Positions 1 through 6,248 are shown, counted from the first letter of the stretch. The stretch is 9,134 nucleotides of DNA from DATBFU01 sp035498405 (GCA_035498405.1 DATKAE010000115.1:1-9134), one strand, 5' to 3'. Notes: generated by a model from the sequence alone, not told the origin. Translations and numbers: made by a program.

Positions 1-804
1 ATTCACGCGCGCAGCGATCGGACGGACAAGCCCTACGTCGCCATCAACTGCGCCGCGCTTCCGGAGACGCTGCTCGAATCGGAGCTCTTCGGGATCGAGC
101 GGGGCGTCGCCACGGGGGTCGAGGCGCGGCCCGGGCGTTTCGAGGGGGCGAGCGGCGGCACCCTCTTCTTGGACGAGATCGGGGACATGCCGCTCTCGCT
201 CCAGGCGAAGCTCCTCCGGGTGCTGCAGGAACGAGAGATTGAGCGGGTGGGCGGCCGGCGGCGGATTCCGATCGATGTGCGAGTACTCGCCGCCACGCAC
301 GCGGATCTGCCGCGCCGAATCGCCCGGGGCGAGTTTCGCGAGGATCTCTACTATCGGTTGCGGGTCGTCGAGATCGCGTTGCCCCCGCTTCGGGAGCGGC
401 GGGAGGACATTCCCCGGCTGGTCCGGCACTTCCTCGAACGGTTCGCCGCGCGCGAAGCGCGGGACGTCCCGACCCTGGACCGGGATGCCTATGCCGCGCT
501 GCTCACTCACGAATTCTCCGGCAACATCCGCGAGCTCGAGAACTTGCTCGAGGGCGCCGCGGCCCTGTGCCGGGGAGGAGTCATCCGGCGGGAAGACCTG
601 CAGTGGCTTCCCGCGGCTTCCCGGGCGGCCGCAGCGCCCACCGGCTCCGGCGCTCCGGAAGAGGAACCGTCGAGCCTGAGGGCGCTCGAAGACCGCCACA
701 TCGAGCGGGTCTTGAGGCTCGCGGGCGGAAACAAGAGCCGGGCGGCGCGGCTCCTCGGTATCAGCCGACGAACGCTCTACCGGAAGAAGTCAGTGGGACA
801 ATAG
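1..804 (+). CDS. Sigma-54-type AAA+ transcriptional activator, C-terminal part
   Basis: The gene enters from the left, so its signal-receiving domain and Walker A motif are outside the window. Visible in order: the AAA+ stretch YVAINCAALPE and ESELFG, the L1-loop motif written GVATGV (103-120), Walker B as GGTLFLDEIGDM (Asp at 172), the arginine-rich RGEFREDLYYRL segment, sensor II as GNIRELEN, then a linker and a Fis-type helix-turn-helix (GNKSRAARLLGISRRTLYRK). Such proteins are ATPases that bind upstream sites and remodel sigma-54 RNA polymerase. Two oddities. The L1 loop lacks the Phe of canonical GAFTGA, which contacts sigma-54. The frame also ends after RTLYRK with KSVGQ and a TAG inside an AT-rich tract, where family members usually continue with a few more residues of the recognition helix. 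Family assignment is certain; sigma-54 dependence and full DNA-binding function are less so. Confidence 0.93.
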   Translation: MHARSDRTDKPYVAINCAALPETLLESELFGIERGVATGVEARPGRFEGASGGTLFLDEIGDMPLSLQAKLLRVLQEREIERVGGRRRIPIDVRVLAATHADLPRRIARGEFREDLYYRLRVVEIALPPLRERREDIPRLVRHFLERFAAREARDVPTLDRDAYAALLTHEFSGNIRELENLLEGAAALCRGGVIRREDLQWLPAASRAAAAPTGSGAPEEEPSSLRALEDRHIERVLRLAGGNKSRAARLLGISRRTLYRKKSVGQ

Positions 805-960
805 TATACGGTGACAATAAGTCACGTATTTCGTCAACTGCTTTAAAAATTGATTGTTAGTGGCTAATCTATCCGGCGTTAGTACCAATGTGTAGCGTAA
901 AGACACACTAGCGGCCTGAATCAACAATGGCCCGATTTGACTCTAAGACCTTGTTTGTCA
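791..960. other. AT-rich anomalous tract, possibly a mobile-element end or remnant
   Basis: Base composition drops from about two thirds G+C to about 40% (roughly 37% over 801-900 by hand count), then climbs back by about 1000-1050. The left edge falls inside the last codons of the activator gene, so the junction looks like an insertion or deletion joint rather than an ordinary intergenic spacer. The tract holds tandem GACAATA boxes, a GTGAC/GTCAC inverted repeat (811-825) and a TGTGT/ACACA inverted repeat (889-893 and 903-907). I found no transposase, tRNA or convincing ORF in it, and no matching opposite end or target-site duplication. A degraded insertion-sequence end is the best guess. 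A foreign regulatory segment or an unknown small RNA are alternatives. Confidence 0.4.
797..825. repeat. Tandem GACAATA boxes with short inverted repeat
   Basis: GACAATA occurs at 797-803 and again at 813-819, one start 16 bp after the other. The second copy sits within GTGAC-aataa-GTCAC (811-825). Repeated short boxes near a terminus are typical of transposase-binding ends in IS21-, IS481- and Tn7-type elements, and the wording of the boxes resembles those ends. The resemblance is from memory, not from a search. Phased repeats of this size could equally be an operator for a dimeric regulator. Confidence 0.4.
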
Positions 961-1032
961 GTAGCTTAGCCTCTGGCTCTCTTAGACGGTCATCCTGGCA
1001 GGCGGCTTGCGATATGCCTACGGTCATACGCC

Positions 1033-1191
1033 GTGAAGAAAGAACTGGTATCCACTGCCACGGACCTGGGGACGCCTTTCGTCCTCTGGTCGCTTCTGCT
1101 GGGCGAACTCGCCATCGCCTCGCTCTTCCTGCTGTCCGGTAAACTCCCCCCGATCTTGACTCGGTCGCTGCAGCTCTTTCTGCGATTCTGA
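1033..1191 (+). CDS. Small hydrophobic protein of unknown function (52 aa), or 3' remnant of a membrane protein gene
   Basis: From GTG at 1033 to TGA at 1189-1191 the frame encodes a basic N-terminus (KKELVSTATDLG), one strong membrane segment from about residue 15 to 36 (PFVLWSLLLGELAIASLFLL) and a short tail ending in QLFLRF. About 77% of codons end in G or C, as in neighbouring genes, which argues for real coding. There is no clear ribosome-binding site before the GTG. The frame stays open upstream to a TAG near 972, so the start is uncertain and the ORF may be the tail of a gene cut by the AT-rich tract. It lies 26 bp before the kinase gene and could be its operon leader. I do not recognise the family. 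Confidence 0.45.
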   Translation: MKKELVSTATDLGTPFVLWSLLLGELAIASLFLLSGKLPPILTRSLQLFLRF

Positions 1192-1217
1192 CGGCCGGGG
1201 GTCCGACCGAAAACCGA

Positions 1218-1682
1218 ATGGCTCATCGGAAGACAGCTCCGCTTACGCCCCGACACGCGGGCTCGCGCGATATCTCGCTGACGATCCCGGTGGCGCCGGA
1301 GATGGAGATTGTCGCCACGGCCCAGGCCGCCGCGCTCGGCGAGTATCTCGGAATGTCCCGCGATAAGATCGACGAGGTCAGACTCGCGCTGGTCGAGGCG
1401 TGCATCAACGCCTTCGAGCACGCGCAGACGCGCGACGAGCGCCTGCACCTGACTTTTCGAATGGGCCGGGAAGACGAAGGGGCCGATTGGCTGGAGATCG
1501 AGGTCTTGGATCAGGGCAAGGGCTTCGATCACTTGCGCATCGAGCCTCCAACCCCCGAGCAGACGTTCCAGGGAAAGCGCAAGCGCGGATGGGGGCTTCA
1601 GATCATCCGAAGTCTGATGGACAGCGTTCAGATCAGCTCCGGCGACTGGGGGACGCGAATCGTCATGAGGAAATACAAGTGA
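1218..1682 (+). CDS. RsbW/SpoIIAB-like serine kinase / anti-sigma factor (HATPase_c_2)
   Basis: This 154-residue protein has the length and motifs of the GHKL anti-sigma kinases: an N-box EACINAFEH (E60, N64, H68), a G1 box DQGKGFD (98-104) and a G2 box RGWGLQII (123-130), followed by a terminal strand. In this family the protein binds ATP, phosphorylates a Ser/Thr of a STAS antagonist and sequesters a partner, classically a sigma factor. The likely substrate is the next gene, whose GTG start overlaps this gene's TGA. The start at ATG 1218 leaves about 18 residues before the domain. No strong Shine-Dalgarno is visible, and no other start is closer. No sigma factor gene is in the window, so the sequestered target cannot be named. 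It is cytoplasmic, with no signal peptide or membrane segment. Confidence 0.9.
   Translation: MAHRKTAPLTPRHAGSRDISLTIPVAPEMEIVATAQAAALGEYLGMSRDKIDEVRLALVEACINAFEHAQTRDERLHLTFRMGREDEGADWLEIEVLDQGKGFDHLRIEPPTPEQTFQGKRKRGWGLQIIRSLMDSVQISSGDWGTRIVMRKYK
1667..1673 (+). promoter_or_regulatory. Ribosome-binding site fixing the STAS GTG start
   Basis: GAGGAAA lies five bases before GTG 1679, inside the last codons of the kinase gene. It supports a GTG start that overlaps the upstream stop, giving a 118-residue STAS protein, rather than the much longer open frame that begins at 1400 within the kinase gene. Confidence 0.7.
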
Positions 1683-2035
1683 GCGACGCGTGCAAGGTTT
1701 CGGCGCAACGCCGAGGGGACGTGGCGGTTCTTTGGACCGATGGATACATCAACAACCAGGGAGGCGAGGAGATCGCCCGCGAGGCCTACAAGCAGCTCGA
1801 TTCCGGTGCTCGGGCGCTGGTGATGAACCTCGAGAAGACGCGCATCGTCAATTCGATCGGCATCTCGATCCTGATCGAGGTGCTGGAGCGGGTGATGGAT
1901 CGCAAGGGCTTGCTCGCCTTCTGCGGGTTGACGCCGACGATCGACAAGACCTTCCGCATCATGGGTCTCGCCCAATATGCGTCGATCTATCCCACCGAGG
2001 AGGAGGCACTCCAGGCGGTCTCCGCGAGGGTTTAG
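1679..2035 (+). CDS. STAS-domain anti-sigma factor antagonist (SpoIIAA/RsbV-like)
   Basis: The 118-residue product is a single STAS domain: strand GDVAVLWTDGYI, helix GGEEIAREAYKQL, the strand ALVMNLEKTRIV, the phospho-loop NSIGISILIEVLE, then LAFCGLTPTIDKTFRIMGLAQY and a C-terminal helix EEEALQAVSA. By alignment with SpoIIAA and RsbV, where the loop reads D-S-S/T-G-L-G, Ser59 is the expected phosphorylation site; here it is preceded by Asn58 instead of Asp. The unphosphorylated form would bind the upstream kinase and free its target, and the downstream phosphatase would regenerate it. Start chosen by the GAGGAAA site and the 4-bp GTGA overlap with the kinase gene, which suggests translational coupling and near-equal synthesis. 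Confidence 0.88.
   Translation: MSDACKVSAQRRGDVAVLWTDGYINNQGGEEIAREAYKQLDSGARALVMNLEKTRIVNSIGISILIEVLERVMDRKGLLAFCGLTPTIDKTFRIMGLAQYASIYPTEEEALQAVSARV
2026..2030 (+). promoter_or_regulatory. Ribosome-binding site for the phosphatase GTG start
   Basis: GAGGG sits eight bases before GTG 2039, within the last codons of the STAS gene. It supports the GTG that follows the STAS stop by three bases as the phosphatase start. Confidence 0.55.
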
Positions 2036-2038
2036 GCC

Positions 2039-3703
2039 GTGGAACCGGTTCGTGGCGGCGCGCCCGCTCGGCTGCGCGAAGCATGGCGAGAGGTCGGAAA
2101 TGCGCTCACGCACGATCCTCGCCGGCCGCTACCGACTCGACTCGCCGACGCGGCGGCGACCCTGGCGGGGGCGGGAAACGCCGCCCTGTATCTGAAGGAC
2201 AAGGCCAACTGGATCCTGGTCGCCTCCGTGGGCGATGGAGCCGCCACGCTGCCGTTGCCCGATCCGTGCCCGTCGGTGAGCGGGTTCTCGCGGGGGATCC
2301 TCTGGATCCGGCTCGAGGCCGAGGGAGAGCTGCACGGGCTGCTCGGCCTCGACCGGGTCGCCGACGAGGACGTGGAGCTTGCCGAAGTGCTGGGAATCTT
2401 GCTCGGCCCGTCGCTCGGCGCGCATCGCTTCTCGCGTCTGGTGAAAGAAGCCGACTTCGAGGTTCGGACACGGCTGCTCGAGCTCGAGTCTCTTTACGAT
2501 CTCGGACTCTCCCTCGCCGGACAGCTCGACCTTTCTTCCCTGGCCGACGAGGTTTTGTTTCGGTCCATTTCCTTGACCGACGCGAGGAAGGGGAGCCTCG
2601 TCCTTCTTTCGGAGAACGGCTCGGTGCTTCTTTCGCGGCACATCGGCGGCGAGCTGGTCTCCCCGGGGGAGGTGCCCCGGTGGGTATTGCCGGAGGGGGA
2701 GGCCTCGATCAACAACAGCGCGTCCTCCGTTCCGACGGCGGGGCTGCGCCTCGCCTCCTGCGAAAAGTGCCTGGCGGTGGCGATTTCGGTCGGCGGCCGG
2801 CGCCTGGGCGTGCTCGCGGTCGCGGACAAGGAGTCCCGCGATGGAGGCGTGCTCGATTTCACGCCGACCGACGCGCGCCTGCTCTCCCTGTTCGCCAATC
2901 AGGCGGCGGCGGCGATCGAGACGGCGCGGCTCCACCGCGAGGCGATCGAGAAGGAGCGGATCGAGCGGGAGCTCGAACTCGCCGCCGCGATCCAGCGCGA
3001 GATCCTGCCGCGCTCGCTGCCGCGGGTCGAGGGCGTGGAGCTCGCGGCGGCCAACGTGCCGACGCGGCAGGTCGGGGGCGACTACTACGACTGGTTTCCC
3101 CTGTCGGGCGGCCGCCTGGGCTTTCTCGTGGCCGACGTCTCGGGCAAGGGCGTTCCGGCGGCGCTGTTGGTCTCTACTGTGCATTCCGCGGTCCATCTGC
3201 AGATTGACGAGGCCAAGACCATCGCGGACCTGGTTGCCCGCATCGACCGCCACCTCCAGCGCTTCGCGGCCACGCGCAAGTTCCTGACCCTCTTCTTCGG
3301 ATTGCTCGAGCCCGATTCCGGGCGCTTCCGTTATGTCTCGGCCGGCCACAACCCGGTGCTGCTCGCTCGCGCCACGGGAGAGCTGGTGCGGCTCGAATCG
3401 ACGGGCGTTCCCGTCGGCATGCTTCCCAACGCCTCTTGGAGGGAGGAGTCCGTTGATCTCGCGCCGGAAGACCTGCTCTGTGTCTACACCGACGGCGTGA
3501 CCGAAGCCGTGAACGAGAGCGAGGAGGAGTTCGGTCTCGACCGACTTTCGGAGATTGTCGGCCGGGGCGCCTCCCGGCCCGTGCAAGAGCTGTGCGACTC
3601 CGTGCTCGCGGCCGTCGCGGACCACGCGAGAGGCATGCCGCAGTACGACGACCAAACACTGCTGCTCGTTCGGAGGATGCCCCTCGGCGGTCGGGAATCG
3701 TGA
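2039..3703 (+). CDS. GAF-domain SpoIIE/RsbU-type PP2C serine phosphatase
   Basis: The 554-residue protein is a sensor phosphatase. Residues about 1-145 look like a degenerate first GAF-like domain (AALYLKDKANWILVASVG, then LHGLLGLDR). A GAF domain spans about 150-300 (SLYDLGLSLAGQLDL to LFANQAAAAIETARL). A charged helical linker (about 300-325) follows, then the SpoIIE-type PP2C domain. Metal-binding acidic motifs are intact: GGDYYD (D348, D351), DVSGKG (D366), YTDGVTEA (D485) and YDDQT (D537, D538). Typical features YVSAGHNP and GVPVGM are also present. Family members dephosphorylate STAS antagonists, which fits the adjacent gene. A CEKC pair (C241, C244) in the GAF domain could bind metal or sense redox state. 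No membrane segment, so a cytoplasmic signal is expected. It is the third gene of the switch operon, starting three bases after the STAS stop. Confidence 0.93.
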   Translation: MEPVRGGAPARLREAWREVGNALTHDPRRPLPTRLADAAATLAGAGNAALYLKDKANWILVASVGDGAATLPLPDPCPSVSGFSRGILWIRLEAEGELHGLLGLDRVADEDVELAEVLGILLGPSLGAHRFSRLVKEADFEVRTRLLELESLYDLGLSLAGQLDLSSLADEVLFRSISLTDARKGSLVLLSENGSVLLSRHIGGELVSPGEVPRWVLPEGEASINNSASSVPTAGLRLASCEKCLAVAISVGGRRLGVLAVADKESRDGGVLDFTPTDARLLSLFANQAAAAIETARLHREAIEKERIERELELAAAIQREILPRSLPRVEGVELAAANVPTRQVGGDYYDWFPLSGGRLGFLVADVSGKGVPAALLVSTVHSAVHLQIDEAKTIADLVARIDRHLQRFAATRKFLTLFFGLLEPDSGRFRYVSAGHNPVLLARATGELVRLESTGVPVGMLPNASWREESVDLAPEDLLCVYTDGVTEAVNESEEEFGLDRLSEIVGRGASRPVQELCDSVLAAVADHARGMPQYDDQTLLLVRRMPLGGRES

Positions 3704-3750
3704 ACCGCGCGCTTCGGCCCCTGCCCGGTTGCCGTTGAGGATTCGCGGCT

Positions 3751-3771
3751 CCGGCGGCCGCCGGTTAAGAT
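3751..3771 (+). promoter_or_regulatory. GC palindrome plus possible leaderless-type -10 box before the amidohydrolase
   Basis: The 75-bp gap after the phosphatase holds a perfect 14-bp palindrome, CCGGCGGCCGCCGG (3751-3764), followed at once by TTAAGATT. TAAGAT (3766-3771) matches four of six positions of a -10 hexamer and ends seven bases before ATG 3779, the spacing expected if transcription starts at the ATG itself. No good -35 and no Shine-Dalgarno are visible. Alternatively, the palindrome plus the short AT run is a weak terminator for the switch operon. Confidence 0.3.
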
Positions 3772-3778
3772 TCCAGAG

Positions 3779-5479
3779 ATGAGCCCCGCCTGGCCTCTGC
3801 TGCTCGCGCTCGGCTCCGCGGCGCCGGGAGGCGATTCGGGCCTGTTGCTCGAGGGGGCAACCGTCTATGTGGCCGCCGAGGCGGCCCCGCAGCGCGCGAG
3901 CATTCTCATCCGGGACGGCAAGATCGCCTTCGTCGGCGAGGCGCGGCAGGCGCGGGCCATGGCCGCAGACGCGCGGGTCGTCGACCTGACGGGTCGCTTC
4001 GTTTTCGCCGGCTGGTCGGATGCGCACGGGCACCTCTATGGCCTGGGCGAGGCGATCGAGACTGCCGATCTGAGGGGAGCCTCGAGCGCGTCGGAGGCGG
4101 CGCGCCGGATGGCGGAAAAGGCGGCCCGGCTGCCCTCGGGAGTGTGGGCGGAGGGGCGCGGCTGGGACCAGAACCTCTGGCCCGGCCAGAGCTTCCCGGA
4201 CGCGAGGGAACTCGATCGGGTTCTCCCGGAGCGTCCCGCTCTGGCGCGGCGGGTCGACGGCCACGCCCTCTGGGTCAACTCCGCGGCACTTCGAGCCGCC
4301 GGAGTCACCGCCTCCACCCCCGATCCCGACGGGGGACGCATCCTGCGGCGCCCCGACGGGAGCCCTTCCGGAGTTCTCGTCGACAACGCGAAAACGCTCG
4401 TCGAGGCCCTTCAGCCGGCTCCCTCCGCTTCGGACCGCGAGCGCCGCCTGCTCGCGGCAGCCCGCGCCTGTGCCCGTGCCGGCTTGACCGCTGTCCAGGA
4501 CGGCTCCGCCTACGGGCCGGAATCGATCGAGGTTCTCGAGCGGCTGGTGGCCCGAGGAGAGCTGCCGATCCGTGTGTACGCAACGATTTCCGCCGAGCCC
4601 GCGGCCGCTGGGGAGGCCTCCCCGGGAGACACCGCGTCTCGGCTTCCGCACCTCGGGAAGATTCGCGAAGGAAAGGGCAGCGACTTCCTGACCGTGCGCG
4701 CAATCAAGGCGTACGCCGATGGCGCGCTCGGCTCTCGGGGCGCCGCCCTGCTCGCCGACTATTCCGACGAGCCGGGCTGGCGCGGGCTCCTCGTCACGCC
4801 GGTCGAGCGTCTGGACGCGCTGGCGCTTGCCGCGCGAAGCAACGGCTGGCAACTCTGGATCCACGCCATCGGAGACCGGGGAAACCGGGTCGCGCTCGAC
4901 GCCTTCCGCAAGGCGGCCCGGGCCGTGCCCAAGGGTCCGCCGGGAGGCGATCGGCCGCGCGTCGAGCACGCGCAGGTCGTGGCGCTCGCCGACCTCGCGC
5001 GGTTCGGTGCCGAGGGTGTCATCGCTTCGATCCAGCCCACCCACGCCACCTCCGACATGCCCTGGGCCGAGCGGCGCGTGGGCCCGGAGCGGATCCGGGG
5101 CGCCTACGCCTGGAGGAGCCTGAAGACGGCGGGGGCGAGGCTGGCCGGCGGGAGCGACTTTCCCGTCGAGTCGGAGAATCCGCTCCTCGGGTTCTACGCG
5201 GCCGTGACGCGCAAGGATCGGTCGGGTCATCCTCCCGGCGGTTGGCGCCCGCAGGAAAAGCTCACTCGATCCGAGGCGCTCGCCCTCTTCACGTCGGACG
5301 CGGCTTACGCGGCGTTCGAGGAGGAGCGGCGCGGGAGGATCGCGGTCGGCTACGAGGCGGACCTGACGGTCCTGGCGCGAGACCCCATGACCGTCGCGGA
5401 GAGCGAAATCCCGACGATCGCCGCGCCTCTCGTGATCGTCGGCGGAAGAGTCTTCTCGGGGGAGAATCCGGTGCGATGA
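3779..5479 (+). CDS. YtcJ-like metal-dependent amidohydrolase (amidohydrolase family 3), possibly exported
   Basis: The 566-residue protein has the composite beta-sandwich plus TIM barrel of the amidohydrolase superfamily. Likely metal and catalytic positions: H83 and H85 in SDAHGHL, K310 in IKAYADGALGSRGA (position of the carbamylated or bridging Lys), H362 in WIHAIGDRGN, H397 in VEHAQV and D460 in GSDFPVE. The C-terminus rejoins the sandwich (GRIAVGYEADLTVLARDP). Family members hydrolyse amide or related C-N bonds; the substrate is unknown. The N-terminus (MSPAWPLLLALGSAAPGG) is a short hydrophobic run without basic residues, so it is only a weak signal peptide. There is no clear Shine-Dalgarno before the ATG. 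The stop overlaps the next gene's start in ATGA, so the two are probably translationally coupled. Confidence 0.9.
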   Translation: MSPAWPLLLALGSAAPGGDSGLLLEGATVYVAAEAAPQRASILIRDGKIAFVGEARQARAMAADARVVDLTGRFVFAGWSDAHGHLYGLGEAIETADLRGASSASEAARRMAEKAARLPSGVWAEGRGWDQNLWPGQSFPDARELDRVLPERPALARRVDGHALWVNSAALRAAGVTASTPDPDGGRILRRPDGSPSGVLVDNAKTLVEALQPAPSASDRERRLLAAARACARAGLTAVQDGSAYGPESIEVLERLVARGELPIRVYATISAEPAAAGEASPGDTASRLPHLGKIREGKGSDFLTVRAIKAYADGALGSRGAALLADYSDEPGWRGLLVTPVERLDALALAARSNGWQLWIHAIGDRGNRVALDAFRKAARAVPKGPPGGDRPRVEHAQVVALADLARFGAEGVIASIQPTHATSDMPWAERRVGPERIRGAYAWRSLKTAGARLAGGSDFPVESENPLLGFYAAVTRKDRSGHPPGGWRPQEKLTRSEALALFTSDAAYAAFEEERRGRIAVGYEADLTVLARDPMTVAESEIPTIAAPLVIVGGRVFSGENPVR

Positions 5480-6228
5480 GATCGCTCGGCGGGTTATTGT
5501 TATTGACCCTGGCCGCCGGATTGGGGTGCAGCCGCCCGGCGCGCCCGGCCCCTAACGTGACACCGAGCAACGACTCACGGGCCGCGCAACGCGCGCACAT
5601 GGTGGAAACTCAGATCGTGTCGCGCGGCGTGCGCGACCCCCGGGTGCTCGCCGCGATGCGCGAAGTTCCTCGGCATCTGTTCGTGGAACCGAGCGAGCGG
5701 TCGCGGGCCTACGACGACACTCCGCTGCCGATCGCGGGGAACCAGACGATCTCGCAGCCGTACATCGTGGCGCTGATGACCGAGCTGCTGGACCTGCAGC
5801 CCGGAGAGAGGGTGCTCGAGATCGGAACCGGCTCGGGCTATCAGAGCGCCGTCCTCTCGAAGCTCTGCGGCGAGGTCTATTCGATCGAGATCGTGCCGGA
5901 GCTGGCCTCGACCGCCTCGGAGCGTCTTGCCAAGATGGGCTATCGAAACGTCCAGGTTCGCGAGGGGGACGGCTACCGCGGCTGGCCGGAGAAGGCCCCC
6001 TTCGACGGCATCATCGTGACCGCGGCGCCCGAACGGATTCCAAAGCCGCTGCTCGACCAGCTCGCCTCGGGGGGCCGGATGGTCATCCCGGTCGGCGGCT
6101 TCTTTCAGGAGTTGAAGGTCTTCCGCAAGGACTCCGCCGGCAAGATCACCGAGCAGGCAATCCTGCCCGTGCGATTTGTTCCCATGACCGGGGAGGTCGC
6201 AAAGACACCCACGGTGCCGGACAACTAG
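5476..6228 (+). CDS. pcm: Protein-L-isoaspartate O-methyltransferase with N-terminal lipoprotein-like signal
   Basis: Starting at the ATG that overlaps the amidohydrolase stop, the 250-residue protein begins with a charged residue, a leucine-rich core and a Cys18 (GLLLLTLAAGLGC), resembling a lipoprotein signal although the lipobox is not ideal. The rest is a standard isoaspartyl methyltransferase: HMVETQIVSRGVRDPRVL, NQTISQPYIVALMTELL, the SAM-binding LEIGTGSGYQSAVL, the acidic strand end VYSIEIVPEL, then FDGIIVTAAPERIPKPLLDQL and GGRMVIPVG. These enzymes methylate L-isoaspartyl residues in aged proteins, starting their repair, using S-adenosylmethionine. A GGGGGAGA run about 11 bases upstream may serve as ribosome-binding site. 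Export of a SAM-dependent enzyme is unexpected. A later internal start (Met near residue 41, AHMVETQ) would give a cytosolic form, but the in-frame signal-like leader and the ATGA overlap favour the longer one. Confidence 0.9.
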   Translation: MRSLGGLLLLTLAAGLGCSRPARPAPNVTPSNDSRAAQRAHMVETQIVSRGVRDPRVLAAMREVPRHLFVEPSERSRAYDDTPLPIAGNQTISQPYIVALMTELLDLQPGERVLEIGTGSGYQSAVLSKLCGEVYSIEIVPELASTASERLAKMGYRNVQVREGDGYRGWPEKAPFDGIIVTAAPERIPKPLLDQLASGGRMVIPVGGFFQELKVFRKDSAGKITEQAILPVRFVPMTGEVAKTPTVPDN

Positions 6229-6248
6229 CGGCCCCGGATCCGCCGCTC

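Noticed and set aside
908..1027. A 39-residue minus-strand ORF inside the anomalous tract
   Set aside because: It looks superficially protein-like but is short, has no clear ribosome-binding site and no recognisable family. It could be chance in AT-rich DNA.
805..1030. A tRNA or other known structured RNA in the AT-rich tract
   Set aside because: I looked for a T-arm and acceptor-stem pairing and for typical structural RNA motifs and found none that fit.
791..1057. CAGTGG (791-796) and CCACTG (1052-1057) as terminal inverted repeats of an element
   Set aside because: A 6-bp match is expected by chance, the flanks show no target duplication, and the right copy lies inside the small membrane ORF.
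927..1142. A 71-codon plus-strand ORF from the AT-rich tract
   Set aside because: It crosses the composition boundary, has no domain or hydrophobic pattern, and overlaps the better-supported small membrane frame at 1033-1191.
1156..1190. TTGACT at 1156 as the -35 of the switch operon
   Set aside because: No acceptable -10 hexamer occurs 16-18 bp downstream.
2129..5230. An uninterrupted 1033-codon frame on the minus strand
   Set aside because: It lies antisense to the phosphatase and amidohydrolase, both of which have intact catalytic motifs. Its translation is rich in Arg, Gly and Pro with no recognisable domain, as expected from the opposite strand of GC-biased codons.
4144..5475. N-terminal extension of the methyltransferase frame through the amidohydrolase gene
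   Set aside because: The frame is open only because of codon bias. The ATG at 5476 with ATGA overlap gives a normal-length protein.
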